Position numbers and translations under genes: made by a program | In this document: positions 42,458-52,075 of the stretch, piece after piece | Layout: the number at the start of each line of letters is the position of its first letter | Numbering within the stretch: position 1 is the first letter of the stretch | Notes under the pieces: model-generated | The model's database searches: none | What the model was told of the DNA's origin: nothing | What the model saw: only the letters and a program-made list of their open reading frames with translations | Origin: Herbaspirillum sp. RV1423 | GTDB lineage: Bacteria; Pseudomonadota; Gammaproteobacteria; Burkholderiales; Burkholderiaceae_D | Direction: 5' to 3' | Length of the DNA: 64,000 bases | NCBI RefSeq assembly: GCF_000577615.1 | Contig: NZ_CBXX010000001.1 | Location: 310,001 to 374,000, forward strand

Positions 42458-44239
42458 TTACTTCTTGCGCATCGGCGGCAAGTCGGTGCAGACGCCTTCG
42501 AACACTTCCGCCGCCATGCCGATCGATTCTCCCAGCGTCGGGTGAGGATGGATGGTCTTGCCGATGTCGACGGCGTCGGCGCCCATTTCGATGGCCAGGG
42601 CGATTTCGCCGATCATGTCGCCGGCGTGCGTGCCGACGATGCCGCCGCCGACGATGCGGTGCGTTTCAGCATCGAACAGCAGCTTGGTGAAACCTTCCGA
42701 GCGGGCATTGGCGACGGCGCGGCCCGAAGCGGCCCACGGGAAGTGGCCCTTCTCCAGCTTGATGCCCTTGGCCTTGGCTTCGTCTTCGGTGATGCCGACC
42801 CACGCCACTTCCGGATCGGTGTAGGCTACCGAGGGAATGACGCTGGCGTCGAAGTGGCTCTTCTGCCCTGCCGCGGCTTCCGCGGCGACATGGGCTTCAT
42901 GCACGGCCTTGTGCGCCAGCATCGGCTGGCCGACCAGGTCGCCGATGGCGAAGATGTGCGGCACGTTGGTGCGCATCTGGCTGTCGACCGGAATGAAGCC
43001 GCGATCGGTCACGGTCACGCCGGCCTTGTCGGCGGCGATCTTCTTGCCGTTCGGGCTGCGGCCGACGGCCACCAGCACCAGATCGTAGACTTGCGGTTCC
43101 GGCGCCTTGGCGCCTGCTTCGGCTGCCTCGAAGGTGACCTTGATGCCTTCCTTCAGCGCTTCGACGGCGACCGTCTTGGTCTTGAGCATGATGTTGTCGA
43201 AACGCTTTTCGTTGAACTTCTGCCAGACCTTGACCATGTCGCGGTCGGCGCCCTGCATCAGGCCGTCCATCATTTCGACGACGTCGATGCGCGCGCCCAG
43301 CGTGGAGTATACGGTCGCCATTTCCAGGCCGATGATGCCGCCGCCGATGACCAGCATGCGCTTTGGCACCTGGCGCAGTTCCAGCGCCCCGGTCGAGTCG
43401 ACGATGCGGGGATCCTGGGGTACGAACGGCAGGTTCACCACCGACGAACCGGCGGCGATGATGGCTTGCTTGAACTTGACGGTCTTCTTGCTGCCGTCGA
43501 CTGCAGTCACCTCGATGTGGTTGGCACCGACGAACTGGCCGACGCCCTGCACCACGTTGACCTTGCGCGCCTTGGCCATGCCGGACAGGCCGCCGGTCAT
43601 GGTGCCGATGACTTTTTCCTTGTAGGCGCGCAGCTTGTCGATGTCGATTTGCGGCTTGGCGAATGTGACGCCGTGCGATGCCATCGCAGCAGCCTCATCA
43701 ATCACGGCGGCGACGTGCAGCAGCGCCTTCGACGGAATGCAACCGACGTTCAGGCAGACGCCGCCGAGAGTCGAATAGCGTTCGATCAGCACGGTGTTCA
43801 TGCCCAGGTCGGCGGCGCGGAATGCGGCGGAATAGCCGCCGGGACCGGCGCCGAGCACCATCATGTCGCATTCGATATCGGCCGAGCCGCCGAAACTGGC
43901 AGCAACCGGAGCAGGTGTCGCCGCAGCGGAAGCTGCAGGTGCGGCAGGTGCAGCAGCCGGGGCCGGAGCGGCGGCAGGCGCGGGAGCCGCTGCCGCTTCG
44001 CCGCTGGCTTCCACCAGCAGCAAGACGGAGCCCTCGGCAACCTTGTCGCCGACCTTGACTTTCATTTCCTTGATCACGCCAGCGGTGCTGGACGGGATTT
44101 CCATGCTGGCCTTGTCGGACTCGACAGTGATCAGCGATTGATCGACCTTGATGGTGTCGCCAACCTTGACCAGCAACTCGATCACTTCCACTTCCTTGAA
44201 ATCGCCGATATCGGGGACTTTGACTTCGCTCAGACTCAT
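42458..44239 (-). CDS. lpdA: Dihydrolipoyl dehydrogenase (E3) with N-terminal lipoyl domain
   Basis: This 593-residue flavoprotein reoxidises dihydrolipoyl groups of pyruvate dehydrogenase and passes electrons to NAD. Residues 1-80 are a biotinyl/lipoyl domain with Lys43 in ESDKASME as the lipoylation site. An Ala-Pro linker follows to about residue 118, then the classical disulfide oxidoreductase with FAD motif [13 protein letters not shown] and the redox pair C162/C167 (GGVCLNVGC). E3 with its own lipoyl domain is typical of betaproteobacteria and neisseriae. It is the last gene of the aceE-aceF-lpdA group. Confidence 0.95.
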   Translation of the reverse strand: MSLSEVKVPDIGDFKEVEVIELLVKVGDTIKVDQSLITVESDKASMEIPSSTAGVIKEMKVKVGDKVAEGSVLLLVEASGEAAAAPAPAAAPAPAAAPAAPAASAAATPAPVAASFGGSADIECDMMVLGAGPGGYSAAFRAADLGMNTVLIERYSTLGGVCLNVGCIPSKALLHVAAVIDEAAAMASHGVTFAKPQIDIDKLRAYKEKVIGTMTGGLSGMAKARKVNVVQGVGQFVGANHIEVTAVDGSKKTVKFKQAIIAAGSSVVNLPFVPQDPRIVDSTGALELRQVPKRMLVIGGGIIGLEMATVYSTLGARIDVVEMMDGLMQGADRDMVKVWQKFNEKRFDNIMLKTKTVAVEALKEGIKVTFEAAEAGAKAPEPQVYDLVLVAVGRSPNGKKIAADKAGVTVTDRGFIPVDSQMRTNVPHIFAIGDLVGQPMLAHKAVHEAHVAAEAAAGQKSHFDASVIPSVAYTDPEVAWVGITEDEAKAKGIKLEKGHFPWAASGRAVANARSEGFTKLLFDAETHRIVGGGIVGTHAGDMIGEIALAIEMGADAVDIGKTIHPHPTLGESIGMAAEVFEGVCTDLPPMRKK

Positions 44240-44285
44240 GTCTTTACTCCGTTATGTTCTGTTATTCGCTCAACGCTGTCAGGCT

Positions 44286-44385
44286 GTCGTCCCAGCGAAC
44301 GCTGGGACCCAGTGACGTTGCGTTGTCAGGCGAGGCGCATTGATACGCGTCACGCCGCTGGGCTCCGGCTTGCGCCGGAGCGACG
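44286..44385. repeat. Composite dumbbell palindromic repeat, copy 3
   Basis: It starts GTCGTCCCAGCGAACGCTGG and ends with CTCCGGCTTGCGCCGGAGCG plus ACGA. The inner hairpins CCAGC-GAAC-GCTGG and CTCCGGC-TTGC-GCCGGAG are intact. It lies between lpdA and the duplicated aceF scrap. Confidence 0.7.
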
Positions 44386-44392
44386 AAATGAC

Positions 44393-44448
44393 TTACAGCA
44401 GCGACTTGCACAAATCGCCCAGCACTTTGGCCAGGTAAGCCGAGAAGC
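44393..44448 (-). pseudogene. Duplicated 3' end of aceF (17 codons plus stop)
   Basis: The minus strand reads FSAYLAKVLGDLCKSLL and a stop, matching the last 17 residues of the intact aceF (FSAYLAEVLGDLRKSLL) at 15 of 17 positions with several synonymous changes. It lies 24 bp beyond the real aceF stop. It has no start and is a genomic scar, not a gene. Confidence 0.9.
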
Positions 44449-44472
44449 CTGCTCCTGTATGCGCTCGCGCAT

Positions 44473-46122
44473 TTATAGCAAGGACTTGCGCAAATCGCCC
44501 AGCACTTCGGCCAGATAGGCCGAGAAGCGCGCGCCCATCGCGCCGTCGACCACGCGGTGATCGTAGGACAACGAGGTCGGCAGCATCAGGCGCGGCACGA
44601 ATTGCTTGCCGTCCCAGACCGGCTTGATGATCGACTTGGACAAACCCAGGATCGCCACTTCAGGTGCATTGATGATCGGCGTGAAGGCCGTGCCGCCAAT
44701 GCCGCCCAGCGACGAAATGGTGAAGGTCGCGCCCTGCATGTCGGCAGGCTTCAACTTGCCGTCGCGCGCCTGCGCCGACAGGTCGCCCATTTCCTGGGCA
44801 ATCTGGCCGATGCTCTTCTGGTCGGCATTCTTGATCACGGGCACCACCAGGCCGTTCGGCGTGTCGGCGGCGAAACCGATGTTGTAGTACTGCTTCAGGA
44901 TCAGGTTTTCGCCGTTGGCGTCGAGCGAGGAATTGAAGGCCGGGAATTTCTTCAGCGCCGCGACGCTGGCCTTGATCACGAACGCCAGCATGGTCAGCTT
45001 GACCGGCGACTTGGCCTTGGCGTAGGCGTCGTTGGACGACTTGCGGAATTCTTCCAGCTCGGTCACGTCGGCTTCGTCGAACTGCGTGACGTGCGGGATC
45101 ATGACCCAGTTGCGATGCAGGTTCGGGCCGCTGATCTTCTTGATGCGCGACAGCGGCAGCAGTTCGGTCGGGCCGAACTTGCTGAAGTCCAGCGACGGCC
45201 ATGGCAACAGGTCGAGGCCGACGCCGCTGCCGTTCTTCGCAGGTGCGGAGGCCGTACCTGCGCCGCCGGCCAGCGCGGCCTTGACGAATTTCTGGATGTC
45301 TTCCTGCAGGATGCGGTTCTTCGGACCGGTGCCGACCACGCGGGTCAGGTCGACGCCGAGTTCGCGCGCGAACTTGCGCACCGACGGCGAAGCGTGCGAC
45401 TTGTTGCCGGCACCAGGCGTGACGGCGGCGACTGCCATCGCAGGCACTGCAGTCGGAGCAGTTGCTGCCGGCGCCGGAGCTGCTGCGGCCGGTGCAGGTG
45501 CGGACGCCGGCGTTGCCGGAGCAGTTGCGCCGCCGGTCGCTTCAATCACGGCAACCAGCGAGCCCTTGGCAACCTTGTCGCCGATCTTGACCTTCAATTC
45601 CTTGACCACGCCGGCATGGCTGGACGGGATTTCCATGCTCGCCTTGTCGGATTCGACGGTCAGCAGCGATTGCTCGACCTTGACGGTGTCGCCTACCTTG
45701 ACCAGGATCTCAATGACTTCGACTTCCTTGAAATCGCCGATATCGGGAACCAGGATGTCTTGCAGGCCGCCCGATGTTGCCGGTGCAGCAGGCGCCGGCG
45801 CGGGTGCTGCTGGTGCGGGCGCCGACGCCGCCGCGGCAGCCGGAGCGGCCGCGGCGGCAACAGCAGCCGGTGCAGCGGCTGCGCCTTCGGCGTCGACGAT
45901 CACGACCACGGAGCCTTCGGCAACCTTGTCGCCGAGTTTGACCTTGATTTCCTTGACCACGCCGGCGTGGCTGGACGGGATCTCCATGCTGGCCTTGTCG
46001 GATTCGACCGTCAGCAGGGATTGTTCGACTTTGATGGTATCGCCTACCTTGACCAGGATCTCAATGACTTCGACTTCCTTGAAATCGCCGATGTCCGGTA
46101 CTTTTACTTCGATTTGACTCAT
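44473..46122 (-). CDS. aceF: Pyruvate dehydrogenase E2, dihydrolipoyl acetyltransferase
   Basis: This 549-residue E2 forms the core of pyruvate dehydrogenase and transfers acetyl groups to CoA. Two lipoyl domains are present with lipoylation lysines Lys43 and Lys160 (both [13 protein letters not shown]). Ala-Pro-rich linkers and a peripheral subunit-binding domain (ASPSVRKFARELGVDLTRV) follow, then the catalytic acetyltransferase domain ending in YDHRVVDGAMG, with the active-site His and Asp. I start it at ATG 46120-46122 where the first lipoyl domain begins. It lies between aceE and lpdA. Confidence 0.95.
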   Translation of the reverse strand: MSQIEVKVPDIGDFKEVEVIEILVKVGDTIKVEQSLLTVESDKASMEIPSSHAGVVKEIKVKLGDKVAEGSVVVIVDAEGAAAAPAAVAAAAAPAAAAASAPAPAAPAPAPAAPATSGGLQDILVPDIGDFKEVEVIEILVKVGDTVKVEQSLLTVESDKASMEIPSSHAGVVKELKVKIGDKVAKGSLVAVIEATGGATAPATPASAPAPAAAAPAPAATAPTAVPAMAVAAVTPGAGNKSHASPSVRKFARELGVDLTRVVGTGPKNRILQEDIQKFVKAALAGGAGTASAPAKNGSGVGLDLLPWPSLDFSKFGPTELLPLSRIKKISGPNLHRNWVMIPHVTQFDEADVTELEEFRKSSNDAYAKAKSPVKLTMLAFVIKASVAALKKFPAFNSSLDANGENLILKQYYNIGFAADTPNGLVVPVIKNADQKSIGQIAQEMGDLSAQARDGKLKPADMQGATFTISSLGGIGGTAFTPIINAPEVAILGLSKSIIKPVWDGKQFVPRLMLPTSLSYDHRVVDGAMGARFSAYLAEVLGDLRKSLL

Positions 46123-46269
46123 CTTTTGCGCTCCGTTTGTTCTGGATCCGGCGCGCTGCACAGGGGGAAAATGCAGCGCCGGATTTGTGTCCGCTCATGT
46201 TGAAGGCGGCTTGCCGATAGGACATGACAAGCCGCCTTGCTGATGGTTCAGGTCCGACAGGTTCCCGGT

Positions 46270-48966
46270 TTATTGGGTCACCGGATTCGGTTTTTCCGGA
46301 TTGATGCCGTACTTGGCAATCGCTTCGGCGACCACGGAAGGCTTGATCTTGCCTTCGTCGGCCAAGGATTTCAATGCCGCCACGGCCACATAGTAACGAT
46401 TGACTTCAAAGAACTCACGCAGCTTGGCGCGGGTGTCGGAACGGCCGAAACCGTCCGTGCCCAGCACCTTGTAGGAACGCTCCTTCGGCACGAAGGCGCG
46501 GACTTGCTCGGCATAGGTGCGCATGTAGTCGGTCGAGACCACGATCGGGCCTTCGGTCTTTTCCAGACATTGCGAGAAATAGCTGGTGCGTTGCGCATCG
46601 GCGGGATGCAGCATGTTCCAGCGCTCCACGTCCTGTCCCTCGCGCGCCAACAGCGTGAACGAAGGTGCGGACCAGACGTCGGCGTCGACTTTCCAGTCGT
46701 CTCGCAGCAGGTCGGCGGCGGCGATGACTTCGCGCAGGATCGTGCCGGAACCCAGCAACTGCACGCGCAGCTTGTTCTTCTTGCCGCTTTCGTTCAGCAG
46801 GTACAGGCCCTTGATGATGCCTTCTTCCTGGCCCGGCTTGATGCCTGGATGGGCGTAGTTCTCGTTCATCACGGTGATGTAGTAGAACACGTCTTCCTGG
46901 TTGCCGACCATGCGGCGCAGGCCGTCATGCATGATCACCGCGACTTCGTGGGCGAAGGTCGGATCGTAAGGCACGCAGTTCGGGATGGTCGACGCCAGCA
47001 CATGGCTGTGGCCGTCTTCATGCTGCAGGCCTTCGCCGTTCAACGTCGTGCGACCGGCGGTGCCGCCGATCAGGAAGCCGCGCGCGCGCATGTCGCCCGC
47101 CGCCCAGACCAGATCGCCGACGCGTTGCAGGCCGAACATCGAGTAATACGTGAAGAACGGGATCATGATGCGGTTGTTGGTCGAGTATGAGGTCGCCGCG
47201 GCGATCCACGAGCTCATGCCGCCCGCTTCGTTGATGCCTTCCTGCAGGATCTGCCCGGCCTTGTCTTCGCGGTAGTACATGACCTGGTCTTTGTCGACCG
47301 GCTCGTACAACTGGCCGACCTGGCTGAAGATGCCGATCTGGCGGAACAGACCTTCCATACCGAACGTGCGCGATTCGTCGACCATGATCGGCACCACGCG
47401 CTGACCCAGGTTGGGGTCGCGCAGCAGTGCCGTCAGCACGCGCGAATAGGCGGCTGTGGTAGAGATTTCACGGCCTTCGGCGGTCGGCTCCAGCATGGCC
47501 TGGAAAGCCGACAGTTCGGGCACCGGCAGCTTCTCGTCGGCCTGCGGACGGCGTTGTGGCAGGTAGCCGCCGAGGGCCTTGCGGCGCTCGTGCAGGTATT
47601 GCATTTCCGGCGTGTCGTCGGCTGGCTTGAAGAACGGGATGTTCGGCAGTTCGGCATCCGGGATCGGCAACTGGAAGCGGTCGCGCATGGCCTTGATGGC
47701 TTCGTCGTCCAGCTTCTTGGTGTTGTGCGCAGTATTGCGCGCCTCGCCGGCCTTGCCGAAACCATAGCCCTTGATGCTCTTTGCCAGGATGACGGTCGGT
47801 TGGTCCTTGCTGTCCTGCGCGACCTTGAAGGCGGCATAGATCTTGTGCGGATCGTGGCCGCCGCGGGTCAGGCGCCAGATGTCGTCGTCGGACATCTTGC
47901 TGACCATTTCCAGCAGCTTGGGATGTTTGCCGAAGAAATGCTTGCGCACGAAGGCACCGTCCTTGGCCTTGTAGTTCTGATATTCGCCGTCCACGGTTTC
48001 CATCATCACTTTTTGCAGGATGCCTTCCTTGTCCTTGGCCAGCAACTCGTCCCAGCCGCTGCCCCAGATGACCTTGACCACGTTCCAGCCGGCGCCGCGG
48101 AAGTCGGACTCCAGCTCTTGAATGATCTTGCCGTTGCCGCGCACCGGACCATCCAGGCGTTGCAGGTTGCAGTTGACCACGATCACCAGATTGTTCAGCT
48201 TTTCACGGCCGGCCATGCCGATGGCGCCCATCGATTCCGGTTCGTCCATTTCGCCGTCGCCGCAGAAGGCCCATACCTTGCGGTTGGCGGTGTCGGCAAT
48301 GCCGCGTGCATGCAGGTATTTCAGGAAGCGCGCCTGATAGATCGCCATCAACGGTCCCAGACCCATCGACACGGTCGGGAACTGCCAGAATTTTGGCATC
48401 AGCTTCGGATGCGGATACGAGGACAGACCATGGCCGTCGGCTTCGCGACGGAAGTGGAGCAACTGGTCTTCGGTCAGGCGGCCTTCCAGGAAGGCGCGCG
48501 CGTAGATGCCAGGCGAGGAGTGGCCCTGGATGTACAACAGGTCGCCGCCGTGGTCTTCGGTCGGGGCGTGCCAGAAATGGTTGAAACCGATGCCCAGCAT
48601 GTTGGCCAGCGAGGCGAACGAGGACAGGTGGCCGCCGAGGTCGCCGTCGACGCGGTTAGCCTTGACGACCATCGCCATGGCGTTCCAGCGCATCCACGAG
48701 CGCAGGCGCTCTTCATATTCCAGATTGCCCGGGCAGTGCTCGCCCTGGTCGGCAGGAATCGTGTTGACGTAAGCGGTGTTGCTGGAAAACGGGATATGGG
48801 CGCCGCGGCGGCGGGCCAGATCGACCATGCGTTCCATCAGGTAGTGCGCGCGTTCCGGGCCTTCCGCTTCAATCACGGCTTCGAGGGCGTCGATCCACTC
48901 TTGTGTTTCAATCACATCGGGATCGTTGGCGGCTTGCGCCAGGACTTGGTCAATTTGGGCTGACAT
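46270..48966 (-). CDS. aceE: Pyruvate dehydrogenase E1 component (homodimeric type)
   Basis: This 898-residue thiamine-diphosphate enzyme decarboxylates pyruvate and acetylates the lipoyl arms of AceF. It is full length for the single-chain E1 of proteobacteria. The ThDP/Mg motif is visible in WAFCGDGEMDEPES through VIVVNCNLQRLDG, and the conserved histidine region in GHSSPGIYARAFLEGRL. I start at ATG 48964-48966 (MSAQIDQVLAQ), preceded by an AGGAGA site; the longer frame upstream is unsupported. It is the first gene of the complex operon. Confidence 0.95.
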   Translation of the reverse strand: MSAQIDQVLAQAANDPDVIETQEWIDALEAVIEAEGPERAHYLMERMVDLARRRGAHIPFSSNTAYVNTIPADQGEHCPGNLEYEERLRSWMRWNAMAMVVKANRVDGDLGGHLSSFASLANMLGIGFNHFWHAPTEDHGGDLLYIQGHSSPGIYARAFLEGRLTEDQLLHFRREADGHGLSSYPHPKLMPKFWQFPTVSMGLGPLMAIYQARFLKYLHARGIADTANRKVWAFCGDGEMDEPESMGAIGMAGREKLNNLVIVVNCNLQRLDGPVRGNGKIIQELESDFRGAGWNVVKVIWGSGWDELLAKDKEGILQKVMMETVDGEYQNYKAKDGAFVRKHFFGKHPKLLEMVSKMSDDDIWRLTRGGHDPHKIYAAFKVAQDSKDQPTVILAKSIKGYGFGKAGEARNTAHNTKKLDDEAIKAMRDRFQLPIPDAELPNIPFFKPADDTPEMQYLHERRKALGGYLPQRRPQADEKLPVPELSAFQAMLEPTAEGREISTTAAYSRVLTALLRDPNLGQRVVPIMVDESRTFGMEGLFRQIGIFSQVGQLYEPVDKDQVMYYREDKAGQILQEGINEAGGMSSWIAAATSYSTNNRIMIPFFTYYSMFGLQRVGDLVWAAGDMRARGFLIGGTAGRTTLNGEGLQHEDGHSHVLASTIPNCVPYDPTFAHEVAVIMHDGLRRMVGNQEDVFYYITVMNENYAHPGIKPGQEEGIIKGLYLLNESGKKNKLRVQLLGSGTILREVIAAADLLRDDWKVDADVWSAPSFTLLAREGQDVERWNMLHPADAQRTSYFSQCLEKTEGPIVVSTDYMRTYAEQVRAFVPKERSYKVLGTDGFGRSDTRAKLREFFEVNRYYVAVAALKSLADEGKIKPSVVAEAIAKYGINPEKPNPVTQ

Positions 48967-49084
48967 GGTATGTCTCCTGAGTTGATAGGGATCGGCGGGG
49001 AAAGCCGGATCGTTAAGGTGCGATACGCCGTAACGCGATTCTTTTTGCCAATACTGTACGGTCTTTGTGCCGCGTGGACGAGGC

Positions 49085-49112
49085 ATTTTAACAGGGGTTT
49101 TTCAATTTTCAA
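49085..49112 (-). promoter_or_regulatory. Candidate aceE promoter
   Basis: On the minus strand TTGAAA and TAAAAT are separated by 16 bp, about 120 bp before the aceE start. An AAATA-GCGA-TATTT dyad overlaps its upstream edge (49111-49124) and might be an operator. Confidence 0.5.
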
Positions 49113-49124
49113 ATAGCGATATTT

Positions 49125-49450
49125 GATTTCATATTATGATATTTTGCTGCAAAGCGGCATAAACACTTGTTCTCCCGCGAGGTGTTTTTTTGCCATCTCT
49201 CTTGGAATCACGTAAAACCGCGTTGATTGCAGTGCATCGAAAGCTTCCCGCCCGCAATGTCACGGGCGTGCAGACCTGTATCTATATAGAAGGCCTGGTA
49301 AAGCGAAATCAGCGTCTGGCCGAATGATAAACAGATAAGAGATGAAATTGCCCGCCGGGATGGCGTGTATGTGGATATACCGGCAAAAAAACGGCGAACA
49401 ATCAAAGCATGACTACTCGCCGCTCGAATCCATTCGAAGCCGGAAGAACC
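49125..49450. other. Intergenic region between gshA and the aceE promoter
   Basis: This AT-richer stretch has no convincing gene. A minus-strand frame at 49208-49405 lacks a ribosome binding site and the local codon bias. I see no tRNA, terminator or known riboswitch in it. Confidence 0.5.
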
Positions 49451-51055
49451 TCAGATACTGATATTACCCAGCGTACTGGCGCGATAAGCAGCAACGAAGG
49501 TATCGAAGTCGCCGGTCTGGGTGCGCTCCATCGATTGTTGCTGCTCGATGGAAGTCTTCGCCGTTGCGGCGAATTCTGCAGTTTGTTCCACGTTCAGCGG
49601 ACGCGCGAGGAATTGCGCGGCCTGGGCCCGACTCTGATTCAGGGCAAAGGCGGCAAACGAGTTGCCGGCCGTACGTACTTCCCGGAGGACGCGCGCGGAA
49701 GGCGTCAGCTCGGCATCGCGCAGCTTTTCGCGCTGCGCCTGCAAAGCCTGCATATGCTGCTCGCCGCCGGCCTGTTCATCCAGCAAGGCGGCCACCGGCT
49801 GCATGCGTTCCAGCAGCGCCAGACCCCAGTCCTGCAAGGCGACGGCTTTACCTTCATGCTGCAATTGCAGGCCCGGACGGCGGCCTTGCTTGACCACGCT
49901 GGCGAAGTTGCTGCGGTTTTCAGTGCCACCCGCGTCCGACGTCAACGAGCTTTCCTCGAACGCGATGAAATGCAGGAACACGTCGAGGAAGCGCGAAGCC
50001 TGCAGGCTGATGCCGAGCGGTTCGAAAGGATCGATGTCCATGCAGCGCACTTCGACGTACTGAACCCCGCGCGCCGCCAGCGCCTGCACCGGACGTTCGC
50101 CGCTGTAGATGACGCGCTTGGGACGGATCGACGAGTAGTACTCGTTTTCGATCTGCAGGATATTGGTGTTGATCTGTATCCACTCGCCGTCACGCTTGGT
50201 GCCGATTTCCTCGTAGGCCGGATAGGGCTGGCTGACCGCCTGCGACAGGCTTCTTATATAACTGTGCAGATTGTTGTAGTCCGGCGTGATGTTGGCCTGG
50301 GCGTTGCTCTGGTAGCCAAGGTCGCTCATGCGCAGGCTGGTGGCGTACGGCAGGTAAAGCGTGTCGCCGCTCAATGTATCGAGCTGATGCGCACGGCCGC
50401 GCAGGAAATTCGACGCCAACGCTGGCGACGCGCCGAACAGATACATCAGCAGCCAGCTATAGCGGCGGAAGTTGCGGATCAGCGCGATGTAGCTTTCCGA
50501 CTGGTAATCGCGCGCGGAAAACGACGGCTCGACGCTCTGCTCGCTGTCGTCCAGCCCGCGCAACAAGGCCCAGACGTTTTCGTTGAGCGAAAAATTGTAG
50601 TGGATGCCTGCGATGCATTGCATGGTTTTGCCGTAACGCAATGCCAGGCCGCGCCGATAGACGTGCTTGAGCGTGCCGATATGCGACGTGCCGTACCAGG
50701 CGATCGGAATCTCTTCTTCGGGCGGCAGCACGCAAGGCATGGACTCGTTCCACAGCAGTTCGCCGCCCAGATTGGCATGCACGAAGCGATGGATTTCGTC
50801 GAGCCGAGTCAAGGCGTCGGCGATATCGTGTTCGGCCGGCGTGATGAATTCCAGCAAGGATTCCGAATAATCGGTGGTGATCTGCTCATTGGTCAGCGCC
50901 GAACCCAGCACGGCCGGATGCGGCGTGGTCGCCAGCCGGCCTTCGGAGGTTACGCGCAGGGTTTCCCGCTCGACGCCGCGCAAGCCTTGTCCAAGCAGCG
51001 CGCGGTTTTCCGGGCTGGCAAAAAGGGCGAGACGGCGGGTCAGCAGGTCGGTCAT
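49451..51055 (-). CDS. gshA: Glutamate-cysteine ligase
   Basis: This 534-residue ATP-dependent ligase joins glutamate and cysteine in the first step of glutathione synthesis. It matches the gamma/betaproteobacterial GshA family over its whole length, with conserved segments [29 protein letters not shown] and [20 protein letters not shown]. No gshB is adjacent. It diverges from folD, with 166 bp between starts. Confidence 0.94.
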   Translation of the reverse strand: MTDLLTRRLALFASPENRALLGQGLRGVERETLRVTSEGRLATTPHPAVLGSALTNEQITTDYSESLLEFITPAEHDIADALTRLDEIHRFVHANLGGELLWNESMPCVLPPEEEIPIAWYGTSHIGTLKHVYRRGLALRYGKTMQCIAGIHYNFSLNENVWALLRGLDDSEQSVEPSFSARDYQSESYIALIRNFRRYSWLLMYLFGASPALASNFLRGRAHQLDTLSGDTLYLPYATSLRMSDLGYQSNAQANITPDYNNLHSYIRSLSQAVSQPYPAYEEIGTKRDGEWIQINTNILQIENEYYSSIRPKRVIYSGERPVQALAARGVQYVEVRCMDIDPFEPLGISLQASRFLDVFLHFIAFEESSLTSDAGGTENRSNFASVVKQGRRPGLQLQHEGKAVALQDWGLALLERMQPVAALLDEQAGGEQHMQALQAQREKLRDAELTPSARVLREVRTAGNSFAAFALNQSRAQAAQFLARPLNVEQTAEFAATAKTSIEQQQSMERTQTGDFDTFVAAYRASTLGNISI

Positions 51056-51221
51056 TCAGGGTCCTTCGATGAATTAGTTGGCGGAGCATAACCGAAAATT
51101 AAAATCCGCGTCATCGGACAACCAAATCCGCGAACAATCGATTTTGCTCGCATTCAAGTCGCCTGTCTTGCTGCTCCGGGACCTTTATAATGTCGCTTTA
51201 TACTTTTCAGCCTCAGCCATC

Positions 51222-52067
51222 ATGCCAGCACAACTCATCGACGGAAACCTGCTCTCCCAACAACTGCGCGCCGATGTCGCCAGGCGCGCCGCCGCCCTCA
51301 CCGCCCAGGGCAAGCAACCCGGCCTGGCCGTGATCCTGGTCGGCGACAGCCAGGCTTCCCAGGTCTACGTGCGCAACAAGGTCAAGGCTTGCCAGGACAA
51401 CGGCCTTTATTCCGTCATGGAAAAATACGATGCCACGCTGACCGAAGCCGACCTGCTGGCGCGCATCGATGCGCTCAACAAGGATCCGAAGATCCACGGC
51501 ATCCTGGTGCAATTGCCGCTGCCTGCGCATATCGATGCCCACAAGGTGATCGAAGCGATTGCGCCCGAGAAGGACGTCGACGGCTTCCATGTCAGCAACG
51601 CCGGCCTGCTGATGACGGGCCAGCCGCTGTTCCGCCCCTGTACGCCGTATGGCGTGATGAAGATGCTGGAATCCATCGATTACCCGGTGCGCGGCGCCAA
51701 TGCGGTGGTGGTCGGCGCCTCCAACATCGTCGGCAAGCCGCAGGCGATGTTGCTCTTGCAAGCCGGGGCAACCGTCACTATCTGTAACTCCAAGACCCGC
51801 GACCTCGGCCACCATACCCGCCAGGCGGATATCCTGGTGGTGGCGACAGGCAAACGCAACATCGTCACCGCCGACATGGTCAAGCCCGGCGCGGTCGTCA
51901 TCGATGTCGGCATGAACCGCGACGATAACGGCAAATTGTGCGGCGATGTGGATTTCGCGAACGCCAAGGAGGTCGCAGGCTACATCACCCCCGTGCCGGG
52001 CGGCGTGGGGCCGATGACCATCACCATGTTGCTGGTCAATACCATTGAAGCTGCTGAAAGAACCTGA
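51222..52067 (+). CDS. folD: Bifunctional methylenetetrahydrofolate dehydrogenase/cyclohydrolase
   Basis: This 281-residue cytoplasmic enzyme oxidises 5,10-methylene-THF with NADP and hydrolyses the product to 10-formyl-THF. Family signatures are [19 protein letters not shown], with the catalytic Lys, and [18 protein letters not shown] near the C-terminus. The NADP motif is [13 protein letters not shown] start it at ATG 51222, where homology begins. It is followed by prlC after 8 bp, probably in one operon. Confidence 0.96.
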   Translation: MPAQLIDGNLLSQQLRADVARRAAALTAQGKQPGLAVILVGDSQASQVYVRNKVKACQDNGLYSVMEKYDATLTEADLLARIDALNKDPKIHGILVQLPLPAHIDAHKVIEAIAPEKDVDGFHVSNAGLLMTGQPLFRPCTPYGVMKMLESIDYPVRGANAVVVGASNIVGKPQAMLLLQAGATVTICNSKTRDLGHHTRQADILVVATGKRNIVTADMVKPGAVVIDVGMNRDDNGKLCGDVDFANAKEVAGYITPVPGGVGPMTITMLLVNTIEAAERT

Positions 52068-52075
52068 GTTCACCT

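Noticed and set aside
44286..44385. Possible riboswitch between aceF and lpdA
   Set aside because: The structure is one of the dispersed dumbbell repeats, and the adjacent scrap is duplicated coding DNA.
49208..49405. Minus-strand 65-codon frame upstream of aceE
   Set aside because: No start signal, no codon bias and no domain; treated as intergenic.
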